DNA from: Adineta vaga
Lineage: Eukaryota; Rotifera
Assembly (NCBI GenBank): GCA_021613535.1
Contig: CP075497.1
Location: 62,001 to 126,000 of the forward strand
Reading direction: 5' to 3'
DNA: 64,000 bases
Of the stretch, positions 34,348 through 46,543 are shown in pieces (position 1 is the stretch's first letter; each line of letters begins with the position of its first letter). The position numbers and the translations under genes were made by a program. Below the pieces are notes generated by a model, which made no database searches, was not told the origin of the DNA, and was given only the letters and a program-made list of their open reading frames with translations.

Positions 34348-35947
34348 AGAATTTTTTAAACTTTTCCGAAAACTAACACTTTTTCGTTTTTGTTGAGAAA
34401 TGAATAACCTGTAACGAATTATAAAGATTGATATGATGACACTAGACACCATAATGTGTATCTAACTCTTTGGTCTTGTACAACATTGATGGTAATTGTA
34501 CTAGTTCATCTCTTTATACGTTACTGACAAATGGAGAGACATATTATGCCTTTATTCCCATTCAGGGCTTGATGTTTATTCGGCTATGTACTACATCCAA
34601 ATGCAACATTTGCACATACAACACGAGTTTATATAGTAGAGAGAAAGAAAGAGAGAGAACATTGAAGAATACAATTAGTTAATGGAAGAATAGAAAAGAG
34701 ATAGAAGCACGACATTCAATGAGATTGAACTTACATAATCCGTCAATTCACATCTCAATATGTATAGATCTATCAGTGAACTTGTCATCTTTCTCTTACG
34801 TAATATCAATCTAATCTAGTGCCATTCAAAGTGTCGAACCTCATTATAATACATGAATAATTGATTGGCTATCTCAATTTAATCTAGAGCAAGCAACGAT
34901 AGGGACACGTAAATCTGTGAATAAGAGAAAATGACTAACCCATCTCCTCTAGAAGTGGAAACGTTATAATGTGAATACCTAACACATAATCTGTTGGCAC
35001 AGATATTTCACATCTTCTTTTCATATCTTTCATCAGCATCTGATCGGGAAGCGATCGCAACTGGAACCATAATTTTACCGGTGATAATAAAGAAGATAGA
35101 TTTACTATTTACTTCAACAATACTGCTGCAATAGTTCATATGGAGATCTTTTTTAAATACCATTTCAACTAGTATTTTTTCCAATTTTTTTAGAGATCTT
35201 TCATCAGCATCTGATCGGGAAGCGGGTGGAATTGAAATCAAGGGTTTTTCTCGAAAAGCAGAAAGTTGCACTTGTTTTGTTTTTATATATTACGGGTTCA
35301 ATTGTTTGAATCGAAATCTTTATATAATATCGTTGGAAGGATGGTATTAATGAGGTTTTTCGATGTTCTCAATTGGAATTTAACCCGCTAGAAAAAGAAT
35401 TTATGTTTGTGGTTATAGGTCGAAAAATAAAAGAAATTTTTACATTTGTTTTTGTACTGCTCAGCTTTTTCTCTTCAAATGAAGGTTGTTTGCGAATATT
35501 TTTCTTTTTTTTTGGTTGAATAGTTCTGTTTTATTTTTGATGAATGAATTTTTTAATTAAATGGATGATGAAGAGTAGAATGTCGCTTGATTTTTGATTG
35601 AGTTTAGTTTAATTTTTCAGGTTACGATGGAAAGATTTATTCCATATTTAACTATATTTATTTTTTTTATCGTTGATTTACGTTTCTTCGTTTATGGTGA
35701 CTTTGGTTTATTTTGAAATGTTTTTGTCTTGAAGAGATTCATCTGAAAAATAGATTTTAACAATTGTACGCGCTCTCATTTTTTTGTTCTCTTCTCGCAT
35801 ATGGAATATGTCATTGCAATATATTGAGATTGATTTGGAATTTTTCGGATTAAATTTATTTTGTATGTAAGATAATTTTTGAAAGTATGTAAAAATGAGA
35901 GTAACGAAGTATTCGTCAAAGAATGCTTTAAATCAATGATGGTGAAT
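34348..35947. other. AT-rich stretch without genes; a 27-bp direct repeat
   Basis: A phrase of about 27 bp (ctttcatcagcatctgatcgg...) occurs at about 35027 and again at about 35198, about 170 bp apart in direct orientation. No gene is supported. Confidence 0.4.
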
Positions 35948-37212
35948 AGGGGTGGGTCACTTAACTTAATTTGACTTAATTAAGCGACTTAATTAAGTCT
36001 TTTCACTTAACACTTAATATTATGCAGTTAAGTTTTTTAAAAAGACTTAATTTCTTAATAATAAGCCTTAAGTGAAAACTTAATATTTAAAATTAAGTGT
36101 TAAGTGAAAAGCTTGATACTTAGTGTTAAGCGTTAAGCAGAAACTTAACACTTAATATTAGGTAATTAATTTTTTCGAAAAACTTAACGGCTTAATATTA
36201 AGCGTTAAGTGTTCGCTTAACACTTAATATTAAGTATTAAGCTTTTTCACTTAACACTTAATTTTTAAGAAAATTAAGTGATTAAGTTTAGGTGTGTCTA
36301 ATAGAGTTTATTGGGGAAAAGCAGTAAATCAATATGTATCAACAATCACTAGAATCCTACATAGCGAAGTCTGATGGGATTCTAGCTGTAGGTTCTTAGT
36401 TACAGTATTTTGCTTTGAATAAAACATCTATCAGATTTAGTTCAGCTTATTTATAAAATCAATTTGCGGAAAACTAAATAAGATTTTGCGTTAATGCATA
36501 TCGAAATAGTTGTACAAATTTAGTTTAATTTGTTTAAACCGAGTGGGCTGGTGTCAAATATAGTTGCACGAACCAGGAACACCTCTTGAAAGGATGAAAT
36601 AAATTCATTCTATGAGCATATGGATAAATTTAGGCGAGGCATCTATATATATTCAGTATACACGCCTATTTTCGTTTTATATTCCACGCATTCATATGCT
36701 TTCACCTATCAAAAGGAAAACTTTTCTCAAGGAACGTACTATTCCAGTTTTATCGCACTTCTTACATAGTGATTCTCTAAAACTATTGATCTTGATATTT
36801 ACAAGTTGTGCAAAAATTTTCTGGTGAATATAGTGTTGATTGCTACTGTCATAAAATTGTTTTTCTCTTCGGCGTTCACTTTAATTTTCAGATGGACAAA
36901 TATCATATTGAATTCTCGCGCCCTCTTCAGGAAACATTTTTGTAAAAAAATACCTTTGGTAAAAAGTGTTCCACAACGTAGGTTCTAATTATTATAATAT
37001 GATAACAAAGATCCACAAAAGAGCCAAAGAAGAACAGAAAAAAAACAGATGAATGAAATTTTGAAAACAGAGCGAAGGCACAGTGTTAAAAAATGATTGG
37101 TTCTACGTTGAACGGCGGTTATTCTTAAGAATCACGTGATATACTAACAATCTGAACCATATTTCTTTTTTCATTAAATTAATTGCATTATTTTTGCATA
37201 TTCAAACATATC

Positions 37213-40063
37213 ATGAATTCTGATAAGGAAAATCGAAATGATGATAATCAAAAGTCATCATCAATTTCTAAAAGTCCGTATAATTTACGTCGTAATCAGG
37301 TGCAACCTGGTGCTATTTCTAAAAGAAGTAGTTCAACAAAACGAAGGAAAGATACTTCTCTGACAGTTTCACAGACTTCCAACCAAAGTTCAAATTCATC
37401 AGCTGTACAAGATGTCCCAATCCGTAAGTAGAAGATTTCAACTTTACTATGCATATATTCAGTGGGAATGCAACATTTTCCGTTTTACTAGATACGTCTG
37501 ATACATCTTTCTCAACATCAGTCGAAGAGACAAATCTGAATACATCATCTTCTATATCATTCTACGAACCAAGTAATGATAGTGTGAATGTGGCACCTGA
37601 TGAAGAAACAAATGAAGTTCGTGTCGTCGATCGAATGGATGATCAACCTGCAATTACGCAATCTGTTCAAAAGATTCGACAAGAAAGAAAAAAAACAGAT
37701 TTAGTTACGTCTTATTTCGATCCATTAGGTGACAATAATTATCTTTGCCACGAATGCACCAGAGTAAGCATCTTCATGTCTGATGAAACACATGAATAAT
37801 TCTCGCAATATTTACCTTTATTAAGATCGTTAAAACATGCAACAACAACACCGTCAATCTTCGTAGTCATTTAGGTCGTCGACATCATATGACAGAATTT
37901 CTGTTTCCTTCTCAACAGCAGCAACAAATTTTGAAAGTAAATCCAATTAAAGCCGAAAAACGACGAGTATTCGATAAAGCTGCACTTGATTGTATAATCA
38001 CCGATGGTCGTTCTTTTGGAGATCTTCGTCGTCAAGGAATGTCAAAATTTTTAAATGTTATATATCCTGGATAGTAAGTCAATAAACAAATAAATCGTGA
38101 AGCTTTATCAGTTTTTTCATCGAGTACTTGATGTGTAGATTATTATCAGATTACATTAATTATAGATAAACGGTTGTGTTTATGATCTATAAGTTTTCTT
38201 CCTCTTAATACAAATTTTTGACACTTATCACAATATTCTATATCTCCTCTTTTTTAGTCGTGCTCCAACTCGAAAGAAAATTCGTCGTGATCTTACTTCT
38301 GAATATGTTAAGTATCGTAAAGAACTTAAGTCAACACTTGCTACTGTTAAAGCAATTGCTTTAACAGCAGATGTATGGACCAAGAATAAGACATCTTTTC
38401 TTTGTTTAACTGGTCATGTACTAAACAAAAAATTCGAATCAGTTCCTCTTGTATTAGGATTTCGTCATTTTTCTGGTCCACATCGGGCTGATAATATTCG
38501 ACATTACATTGTTCATGAAATAACACAATTACAAATTGGCGATAAAGTAACAGCTATTGTAACTGATAATGGACCAGATATTAAAAAAGCCATTAATGAC
38601 ATTCAAGATGGTCTTCGATTCTCGTGTGCTGCACATGATCTCAACCTTGTCGTCAAAAATGGTTTAGGTTTATTTGATGGTAAACCAAAACAAAAAAAGT
38701 ATGTATTTGTTTTGTAGGAAAAAATTCCTCGACAGTGAATTTTTAAGATAATAATGAAATCAAGCTACTTACTAATAGTTAGATGAAATTGAAATGAAGG
38801 TTTAAATTCGCAAAACGGGTTATAATATTCTTACGTAACTTTTTTCGAATTGGTTGACTTAATTTATAAAACACATCTAAACTATCTATAGTTTATTCAT
38901 AAGTTAAATTTTGAAGTCTGAGTAAAATAATTGATGAAAGCAAGCATTTCTATTGAGAATATTTTTTTATGTGAATCGTCTACTAAATATGATACGTAAA
39001 TGAGATAAAATTACAAACATTTTCTGTTTTTTTCAATGATACAAAGTATAACATTTCTAGTTAATCTTTGTAACTAATATTTATTCGTCTATTCGATTAA
39101 TGGTTTCAATTTTTAATGATATTTTTCTTATATTTTAGAAAATCACCACCACGAACAACAACTGAATCATTTGACAGTTCTTCTGATATAGAAGACGATT
39201 CAAGATCAGAAGTAGATCGAACCGATATTTCTGAAGAATTGGAAAGTGATGAACATGAATCGGAAGATGAAAGTACTACAGATGAGAGTACGCCAACTGA
39301 AGCTAATAATAGTAATGATCAAATGGATGAACATGAATTCGATGGTGATCTTTTCAATGAAAATGAGTGCAACACAATCAATGATAATCAACAACTAAAC
39401 CAATTGGAAAATCTTCAACTATTTGCTCATCGTTTAGTGAAACGGGTTCGGTCTTGTATCAAAAGTATTCGAGATTCTCGTGCTATTATTGAGTATGTTA
39501 CACAGAAAGCACAAGCTAATGATCCACCTATATCATGCACACTTATTACCGATTTTGAAATTCGATGGAATACAACATATGTTATGACAAATCGTTTTAT
39601 TATGTATCGATCTATTATTGATATTATAAATAGTCAGCCTTTCCGAATTCCTGATCTTAATCCAAAACACCAAGCTAAGATACGATCAAAATATTTCGAA
39701 TTCACAAATGACGATTGGTGTCAATTGGAAGATCTATGTAATGTATTAAAGCCTTTCTTTGTAACTACAAACATCATGTCTGGTAAAAATTATCCTAACT
39801 TGTCGATTGGCTATTCTGGTAAGTCATATGTTTTTATAATCCTAAAAAGTTTGTTGAATCTGTTAAAAAAACTGTTCAAAGACATATGTCATCTAACTAA
39901 GATATCTGTTCTTATTTCAGCATTATATGCTTTACAAAGTTTCTTATTTAATTCATCAGAAGATGAGTCTGTTTGGCTTAAACAATTGAAAATGTGTCTT
40001 CGTGAAAAATTTCAATACTATATTATTGACAATATAGCTCCTCATCAAAAGAAGACTTCTATG
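37213..40063 (+). CDS. hAT transposase with BED zinc finger, C-terminus missing
   Basis: Exons 37213-37423, 37492-37763, 37826-38073, 38258-38698, 39139-39818 and 39921-40063 join in frame to about 665 aa. The N-terminus is Ser/Lys-rich. A BED finger follows (C-x2-C then H-x4-H, split by the intron after 37763). The RNase H-like core has A-L-T-A-D-V-W-T (first catalytic Asp), V-T-D-N-G-P-D-I and C-A-A-H-D-L-N-L-V-V, then an acidic insert and I-R-W-N-T-T-Y-V-M. No C-terminal dimerisation (hATC) domain was found after 40063, where 1.3 kb of non-coding DNA follows. The copy is probably defective, or its last exons are decayed. Confidence 0.75.
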
Positions 40064-41417
40064 GTAAGTTATTGTTTTCTTGTAAAAGTCGGATGTTTGT
40101 GCAAGAAATATCATCGTCTTATTATATTCACTCAATGATATTGACTAATTCAAGCCTTTATCATTACATAGAGAAAGCAATAACGAGAATTTTTTCTTTG
40201 GATGAGATTAAAATATTAAACATATATGAAATAATTACAATATCAAGATGGAAGTATTCTATATGTTGATTACATTTAAAATTCATCACTGCTTCGTGAA
40301 TATCTAAAGACTGTAAATTTTCTGTATCTGAATAGGTTTCAAACAGTACTAGCATATGTTCCATTGTGTTGTACAACATATTTTGCATAGAAAATGTTTT
40401 TCCCGTAACTTCATCTAGAGAATCTCAAACAGATTTTATTTCATTAAAACAGATTATATCTGTCAGCAAAAAAAGCTCTTTTTTACTATCTTGATACATT
40501 GGAATATATTTCAAAAACTAATCGGCATAAATCGAAACCAAATACTATTATACTCACTTGTTGTACTTCAACATTGATGTTGTAGAGAGACTGACAATGG
40601 ATAAAATGATTATGCATAAATTGTTCATCGAACAAAAAGATCTGTCACTGATTATCGTCATCACAACCTATTTCATTCAGCCTTTGATTCTGATTTCAAC
40701 AGAACTAAATATCGCACAGATTCAAAAAGATCACTAAATTCATTTTCCGTATTTTTGCTAATTGTTCATTAGGCATAACTTCATTTTCAAACTACGAACA
40801 ATTACTGACAGATACAATACTCTATTTTCAGCTCTAAAAAGTTAGTGATGGTCTTCGTATTACTTAAATGGAGCATACTCCTGAAATATTATCAATGTAT
40901 TATAATCTTATTCAGTATCACCATTGCTTCGGCAAAACACTCGTTCATTCATAGTTTATTTTAATACATTTTACTTCATAATCTTTTTCTGAAACAGCAT
41001 CTAATCTCGGTATTCCCTATCATCAGTACCAGTTCAATGATAGTGATTTGTATCAAGCATAAACTTTTGTCGAGATATTATTATTTTAAGCCATGATGTT
41101 CTATATATGAGAAAAAGTGATTAATAACTGTTCTGTATGATTATTCTGTATCAATTCTCATAGTCAGTTGATTTCTTGTACAAATCATAATTATACTTTG
41201 TATTCCTTTAAACCAAATATCTATGTCAAAAATATGTAGATATGACAAACTGTGAAAAATGCAATCTAAACGACACTGAAGTGCATAATTCATACTTATA
41301 GAAAGAATCCACAAATATGTGCTAAAACAGTATGAAGATTAGCTTATCGAAGCTCTTGATTTGGTTTCTAATAAATGGGTACTCGTCGTACATATATATT
41401 TATATTTATATTGATTT
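40064..41417. other. 3' internal region of the hAT element
   Basis: No open frame with transposase features; it would be expected to hold the missing hATC exons. Confidence 0.5.
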
Positions 41418-41642
41418 TATTGCTTTTCCCCAATAAACTCTATTAGACACATCTAAACTTAATCACTTAATTTTCTTAAAAATTAAGTGTTAAGTGAAAA
41501 AGCTTAATACTTAATATTAAGTTTTCACTTAAGGCTTATTATTAAGAAATTAAGTCTTTTTAAAAAACTTAACTGCATAATATTAAGTGTTAAGTGAAAA
41601 GACTTAACTTAACTTTAAATTAAGTTAAGTGACCCACCCCTA

Positions 41643-42787
41643 TTTCTGGTCTTAAACATCCAACCATTAAAATTTCAAAATATTTGGATGATCTATTACG
41701 ACCATTATTCAATCAGATGGCTTTGTCTACAACAGTGACATCTGGTTTTGAACTTATTCAACGTTTACAATCATGGTCACGTACAAATTTACGTCGAGAA
41801 ACTAGTCTCTGTACAATTGATATTATTGATCTTTATACCATGATACCACAAGTAGAAGGAGTATTGGCTTTAAAGAAAATGTTAGATTATCTGAAATTAA
41901 AACAAGTCGATGGTTTAAGAATTGAAACAATTATACGACTAGCAAGATTCGTTATACAAAATAATTATTCTTAATATAACAATCAATATTATCATCAAAT
42001 TCGAGGTGGAGCAATGGGTTCCCCTCTGACATTGACCATAGCTAATTGTTATATGTTTTTCTTTGAACAAGCTATTACTCGACAAATTAATCATAGTTAT
42101 GGTTTATATTTTCGATACATAGATGATATTTTTATAATAATTAATTGGCCACAACGTCATTTACAAAAAGAAATAGATCGATGGAATACATTTGATAAAA
42201 ATATTCAATTATCAGCTAGTATTGATAATCATATTAATTTCCTTGATCTTCATATTAAAAATGAAAACGGTCAATTATTTACTACAGTTTTCCATAAACC
42301 TTCATACGAGCTTTATTATTTACCATTCCATAGCATCCATCCATTACATATGAAAAAGAATATTCCTTTTACAATGTTATTACGTATAATTCGTTACTGT
42401 TCTACACTTCAAGCTTATTTAGATGAAAGAGAAAAATTACGTATGGCTTTACTCTTAAATAAATATCCAAATAAGTTTATTGAAGATCAATTTAATCATT
42501 TATTTAAAAAATTTAACATTCAAGAACCATTTACGTTGTTTAATTACACAAAACTACGTCAAACTATTATTTCTATACCATTTAAAATTAAAGAACCAAT
42601 TAATTATAATCAAAATATATTTATTCATTTCACTTATTGTTCAAATATGAAATCATTCCCTCAAAAATTTCATCATCTTTGGCAAAAATACTTTCAAGAA
42701 TCACCAATCAATGATATTACTCCAATTCTAGGCAGTCGTAATACTAACAATCTCCAACGACGTCTAGTTCAAACTCGTAATACTTGA
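41643..42787 (+). pseudogene. Athena-type Penelope-like RT, 5'-truncated, with one nonsense codon
   Basis: The frame is open from the hAT boundary (first residues I-S-G-L-K-H-P) to the stop at 42785. It has RT motif A (T-I-D-I-I-D-L-Y-T), the R-G-G-A-M-G-S-P-L block, motif C Y-I-D-D and the downstream F-L-D-L-H strand. A TAA at 41972 interrupts it; the related copy at 48590 has GAA at that place, so a single substitution explains it. The protein ends without a GIY-YIG endonuclease, which marks the Athena group. All sequence 5' of motif A is lost at the hAT edge. Confidence 0.85.
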
Positions 42788-43060
42788 ACAATAATATTCA
42801 ACCATTTATTTATTACAATCAGAATATGTTTTTCTTTATTTCTCTTAAATATCATTCATATATTATTGATCTAACATTTGTTATTGATTTCATTCTTTTC
42901 TACTTCCATTTCTTCTTATTTTTATTTATTTATTAGATTTGCATTCATTCTATTATTCAAGCTTAGTTACTTTCTTTCTTTCTTTCTTTCATTCATTTCA
43001 TTCATTTTTTTCATTACAATTATCTATATATTTTTCCTTAGTATCTTTTTGTGTTTAAAT

Positions 43061-43138
43061 ATGTAGAGCCCTGAGGAGTGTTTATTTATTTTCTAAATAA
43101 AAGAACACGAAACGCGTCGGCAAAGTGAAACTCTACAT
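43061..43138 (+). ncRNA. Hammerhead ribozyme at the 3' end of the Athena copy, one core change
   Basis: Stem I: ATGTAGAG pairs perfectly with CTCTACAT, plus CC/GG next to the core. The core reads CTGAGGA instead of CTGATGA. Stem II GTGTT...AACAC has an extended TTATTTA/TAAATAA helix. GAAA, a minimal stem III (C-GC-G) and GTC follow. The change in the core probably lowers or abolishes cleavage. Confidence 0.8.
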
Positions 43139-43497
43139 TATTTTATTAATATAAACACATTAACAATATTTTTCCAGTTATTAAATTTATATTATTATTA
43201 TCTATTCGACAAATATCGATTGCTGAAAAGCAAAAGTTGAAATCTAGCAGATTGAATTTGTTTTTCTTTGATTAAAAATAGGTCAATCTGTTTTTCAAGT
43301 TATATGATGCTGAATAATTCTGGAGAAGTCGTAAGTATCCGATGAAAACTTAGAAAACACCCACCGCTGTCAACAGATATTGGATTCATAAAACTCGTAA
43401 AAAACATGTTTTCCCTTTTTTTTTACATTTACATGTATGAGAAAATAATACAATCAATTCAACAACAATATCTAAGAAGAATAAAGAACATCAATTT
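43139..43497. other. Athena 3' tail and unassigned sequence
   Basis: About 43215-43260 (tcgattgctgaaaagcaaaa...) matches 49785-49830 after the other Athena copy, so the shared element extends beyond the ribozyme. The rest is unassigned. Confidence 0.45.
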
Positions 43498-43790
43498 GAG
43501 GGTGTGTGTGGGTGTGGGTGTGGGTGGGTGTGGGTGTGCGTGTGGGTGGGTATGGGTGTGCGTGTGGGTGGGTGTGGGTGTGGGTGTGGGTGGGTGTGGG
43601 TGTGGGTGGGTGTGGGTGTGCGTGTGGGTGGGTGTGGGTGTGGGTACATCTTCTTGACTCTTACCCACCCACACCCACCCACACCCACACCCACACACAC
43701 CCACACCCACCCACACCACACCCACCCACACCCACCCACACCCCACGCCCACGCCCACCCACACCACACCCACCTACACCTACACCCTTC
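43498..43790. repeat. Large telomeric palindrome: 148 bp G-rich, 17 bp spacer, 128 bp C-rich
   Basis: The G-rich arm is (TGTGGG)n with TGGGTGGG variants (43498-43645), the spacer is 43646-43662, and the C-rich arm is 43663-43790. Open frames across it are meaningless low-complexity translations. Confidence 0.9.
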
Positions 43791-44159
43791 TTGGTGAAAA
43801 ATTGAATACTTTTTGATGAATGATAGAAAGAGATTTTTTATACGTTACACTTTGATAAGTATTTTGATGGTTTACTATGAATGTATTATATGAAACTATC
43901 CGAATATTATTATGTGAGAAGTTCTAATAAAAATAAAGAATCGATTATTTATAATAGATTTCTTCTTGCTTTCTTTTACCATTCTACTGTACGTTTTTTT
44001 TTCTGTGAAAATATAATTGAATATTTTATCGCAAAGCTTTTAAGCTCTATTCGGAGTATAAGTTTTCGTATTCGATCACAAAAAATACTAGTGATTTTAG
44101 TAAATATTTAAGCAAGAGTATTTCATACTTGAAGAAAAATAAGAGTACTAAAATTAACA

Positions 44160-44801
44160 ATGGAAACGATAACTTTATTGATCATCACTTTGTTCTTCAT
44201 CATGCCTTCTGCTACTTTCGGTAAGGATTGTTTATGTTCCAGTTTCTGTCAAATGTATACATCATTTTTAACTTATTCCCAGCAAAAGTCAGTAGTTCAA
44301 TGTGATATTGATAGACCATAGTAATGATTTAGAATGGATGAATAACATGAGGTATTTCTTTTAGGTGCAACTTTTATTCATCCGCATGAAAAAATATCCG
44401 GTAGTAGCAGATATGATAAACCAGATGTTAAATGGGAGGAGATCGTATGTGGATTAATCATTGGTCCTTTCGATTGTCTAATCGCTCATAATAATGCAAA
44501 ACAAGCTCTAGCAACAGCTGAACAATTATATCCCGGTTACAAACTTCATAATGATGAAGCTGATGCTTTTCGACATTGCTTTTGGAGTGCATTGATGACT
44601 ATTTATATTGGTGTTACTCAAGCTAAAATCGTAGGAGATAATCATGAATATCTTAATGATAATCCACAAAATGAGAGACACATGGATCTTTACAATAATG
44701 CAATCGGACTTCAAGTGGGACTGAAGACTGGTACTCCAGATGAAGCTAAGAAAAAGTGTGTAGAGTATGCTCGTGCACAAATATTACACATTTATCCATA
44801 A
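44160..44801 (+). CDS. Secreted DUF6973-like protein
   Basis: Exons 44160-44220 and 44365-44801 give about 165 aa. Residues 1-20 form a signal peptide (M-E-T then a hydrophobic run ending P-S-A-T-F-G). The mature part has H-N-D-E-A-D-A-F-R-H-C-F-W-S-A, then G-D-N-H-E, then M-D-L-Y-N-N-A-I-G, the hallmark blocks of the DUF6973 family known mostly from bacterial secreted proteins. Conserved His, Asp and Glu suggest a metal site or enzyme, but no reaction is established. The short intron shows it is adapted to a eukaryotic host. A bacterial origin is possible but not shown. Confidence 0.65.
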
Positions 44802-46033
44802 TAATTAAACTTGATTATTGAAGAGAAAAAAGATTTCTTTGCATATTACAATATTATCATCCTTTGAATATAACTGGTGTATATTACACCCGTCATATAT
44901 TGATTGATTGTGTTTTTTTCTCTTTATTGAAAAAGATTATTTATTCGTAATAAAGAAGCATTATCAGAAAGAAAAGGATCAGTATGAAATTTCTTTTATT
45001 TCTTTAATGATATAACACTAAGTTCTTTCCAACAAAATTACTGATTTTTTACGCTAAAATCTTAAACTATATTTTAATAAAGGGTATTTTATGAGTTTCG
45101 AACTCTTATTAACAAATCAAGAATATCAAGACCAAATCTTTGTGATACTTTTAATTCATTAATGTCATTTTGTGGAACAAGAGAAGAGCTATTCTTTATG
45201 AGAGAAGACGCGGCCAAATCTATATATTCTATCTTCTATATATATAAAGAAGAAAGTTTGTCTGTCTGTTCCCTACGCATTCAGTCTCTCTGATAGCTAG
45301 CATCACCAAACTTTTGACAATAATAGCTTAGGTCTACAGAAAGTCAAAATGAAGTTTTCGGAACCAAGCAAATTGTTGAGATGGAGCTGAGTGAAATCTT
45401 GAGGCGAAAAGGAAACTAAATTCATATGAAATAATTTAATCTCAGTAAATCCTTCAGAAAAGATAAATCCTAAAAACACAAATTCTGGTTTGTCTTCATT
45501 TCAGATGCGCTACGCCAAATTTACTTTCTCTTTTTGAATAATTTTTCTTCACATTAGCTATGAAGTTAAGTATCGCGCTCAAGGTAAAAACGTGACTTGT
45601 CAGATACAATCAATCAAAATAAACATCATATATCGATATTTGAAACGAAACGCTTCGTTTCTGTATTGACTTCTATTTCAATGGTCTATTGTCACATACA
45701 TTCAACTGAAGTTACTGATAAAAACGTTACAGTACTGACATAAAACTAGTCAATTGTGTTTATGGATTACAAAATAAGAAGACATGTCGCTAAAAAGGAC
45801 AGGAATGTGAAGTAAGCAAAAGATGTGGAAGTCCTTACGCGGCTTTTATATTCACAACCATCTGGAAAGGATGAAATGCCCATTCAAAACTAATTGAGCT
45901 TACTTCAATTCCCCTAATGATTATGGTTAATGTTAAATTCATCCACTTTTCCTTACTGGTATTCAGTTTTTCTAATGTGACCATATTGATGTACAACTGT
46001 TTGAAAGCATATTTTTCCACTCGAACAAGAGCG
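44802..46033. other. Non-coding stretch
   Basis: No gene. A block at about 45180-45420 beginning tctatatatataaagaagaaagt resembles the edge of a transposon, but no second boundary was found. Confidence 0.35.
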
Positions 46034-46344
46034 TTATTTATTTAAAAAGCGTTTCAGAAAGTTTTGCATCACTTGGAATATTCGTACAAGTTCATTTCTA
46101 TACGAATCTTTCGGTAAAACGAATATGAACAATGTCAGCGTCATTGGTAATGATGAAATGATGTACGATGTCAGAAATAGATGTTTTTGCCATTGTATTT
46201 GAACACACGCAAAAGCAAACAAAAACGCAAGACGTGGCGTTTCGAGTAGAATTAAAATAAATGGACTCAGAAGAAATGCTTTGTATAAAGATATTTGTTG
46301 TCGTACAATTTCGAAAGGACTCACTTTTGCTCTAATATCATCTT
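46034..46344 (-). pseudogene. 3' remnant of a bdelloid-type 7TM receptor, cut by a telomeric array
   Basis: On the minus strand the frame holds the last two membrane segments (L-L-S-P-F-I-L-I-L-L-E-T-P-R-L, then S-Y-I-I-S-S-L-P) and the cytoplasmic end (F-V-L-P-K-D-S-Y-R-N-E-L). It aligns with the end of the receptor at 46544-48171. Coding-like sequence (D-D-I-R-A-K-V) runs to within a few codons of the G-rich array, where everything 5' is missing. No usable start remains. Confidence 0.7.
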
Positions 46345-46543
46345 GAGGGTGGGTGAGGGTGTGGGTGTGGGTGAGGGTGTGGGTGAGGGTGTGGGTGAGG
46401 GTGTGGGTGTGGGTGTAGAAGTCTCTTTTCTATTCACACTTACACCCACACCCACCCACCCACCCACACCCACCCACACCCACACCCACCCACCCACCCA
46501 CACCCACCCACACCCACACCCACACCCACACCCACACCCACCC
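46345..46543. repeat. Telomeric palindrome between two truncated receptor genes
   Basis: G-rich arm 46345-46416 (gggtgagggtgtgggtg...), spacer about 19 bp, C-rich arm 46436-46543. Receptor coding sequence abuts both ends in divergent orientation. Confidence 0.9.

Larger units (their letters stand above)
35948..41641 (+). mobile_element. hAT-superfamily DNA transposon with long CTTAA-rich inverted ends
   Basis: The ends are AGGGGTGGGTCACTTAACTT and its reverse. The terminal inverted repeats (35948 to about 36325 and about 41418 to 41641) are made largely of cttaa/ttaag units and can fold on themselves; the right arm is shorter. Inside is a BED-finger transposase gene on the + strand. The flanking 8-mers (tggtgaat and atttctgg) do not match, so no target duplication is visible. 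Confidence 0.8.

Noticed and set aside
43406-43805. Five overlapping low-complexity open frames
   Set aside because: They arise from the G-rich/C-rich telomeric palindrome.
45180-45420. Possible Helitron-like edge (tatatataaagaagaaagt...)
   Set aside because: No second terminus, hairpin end or coding sequence found.
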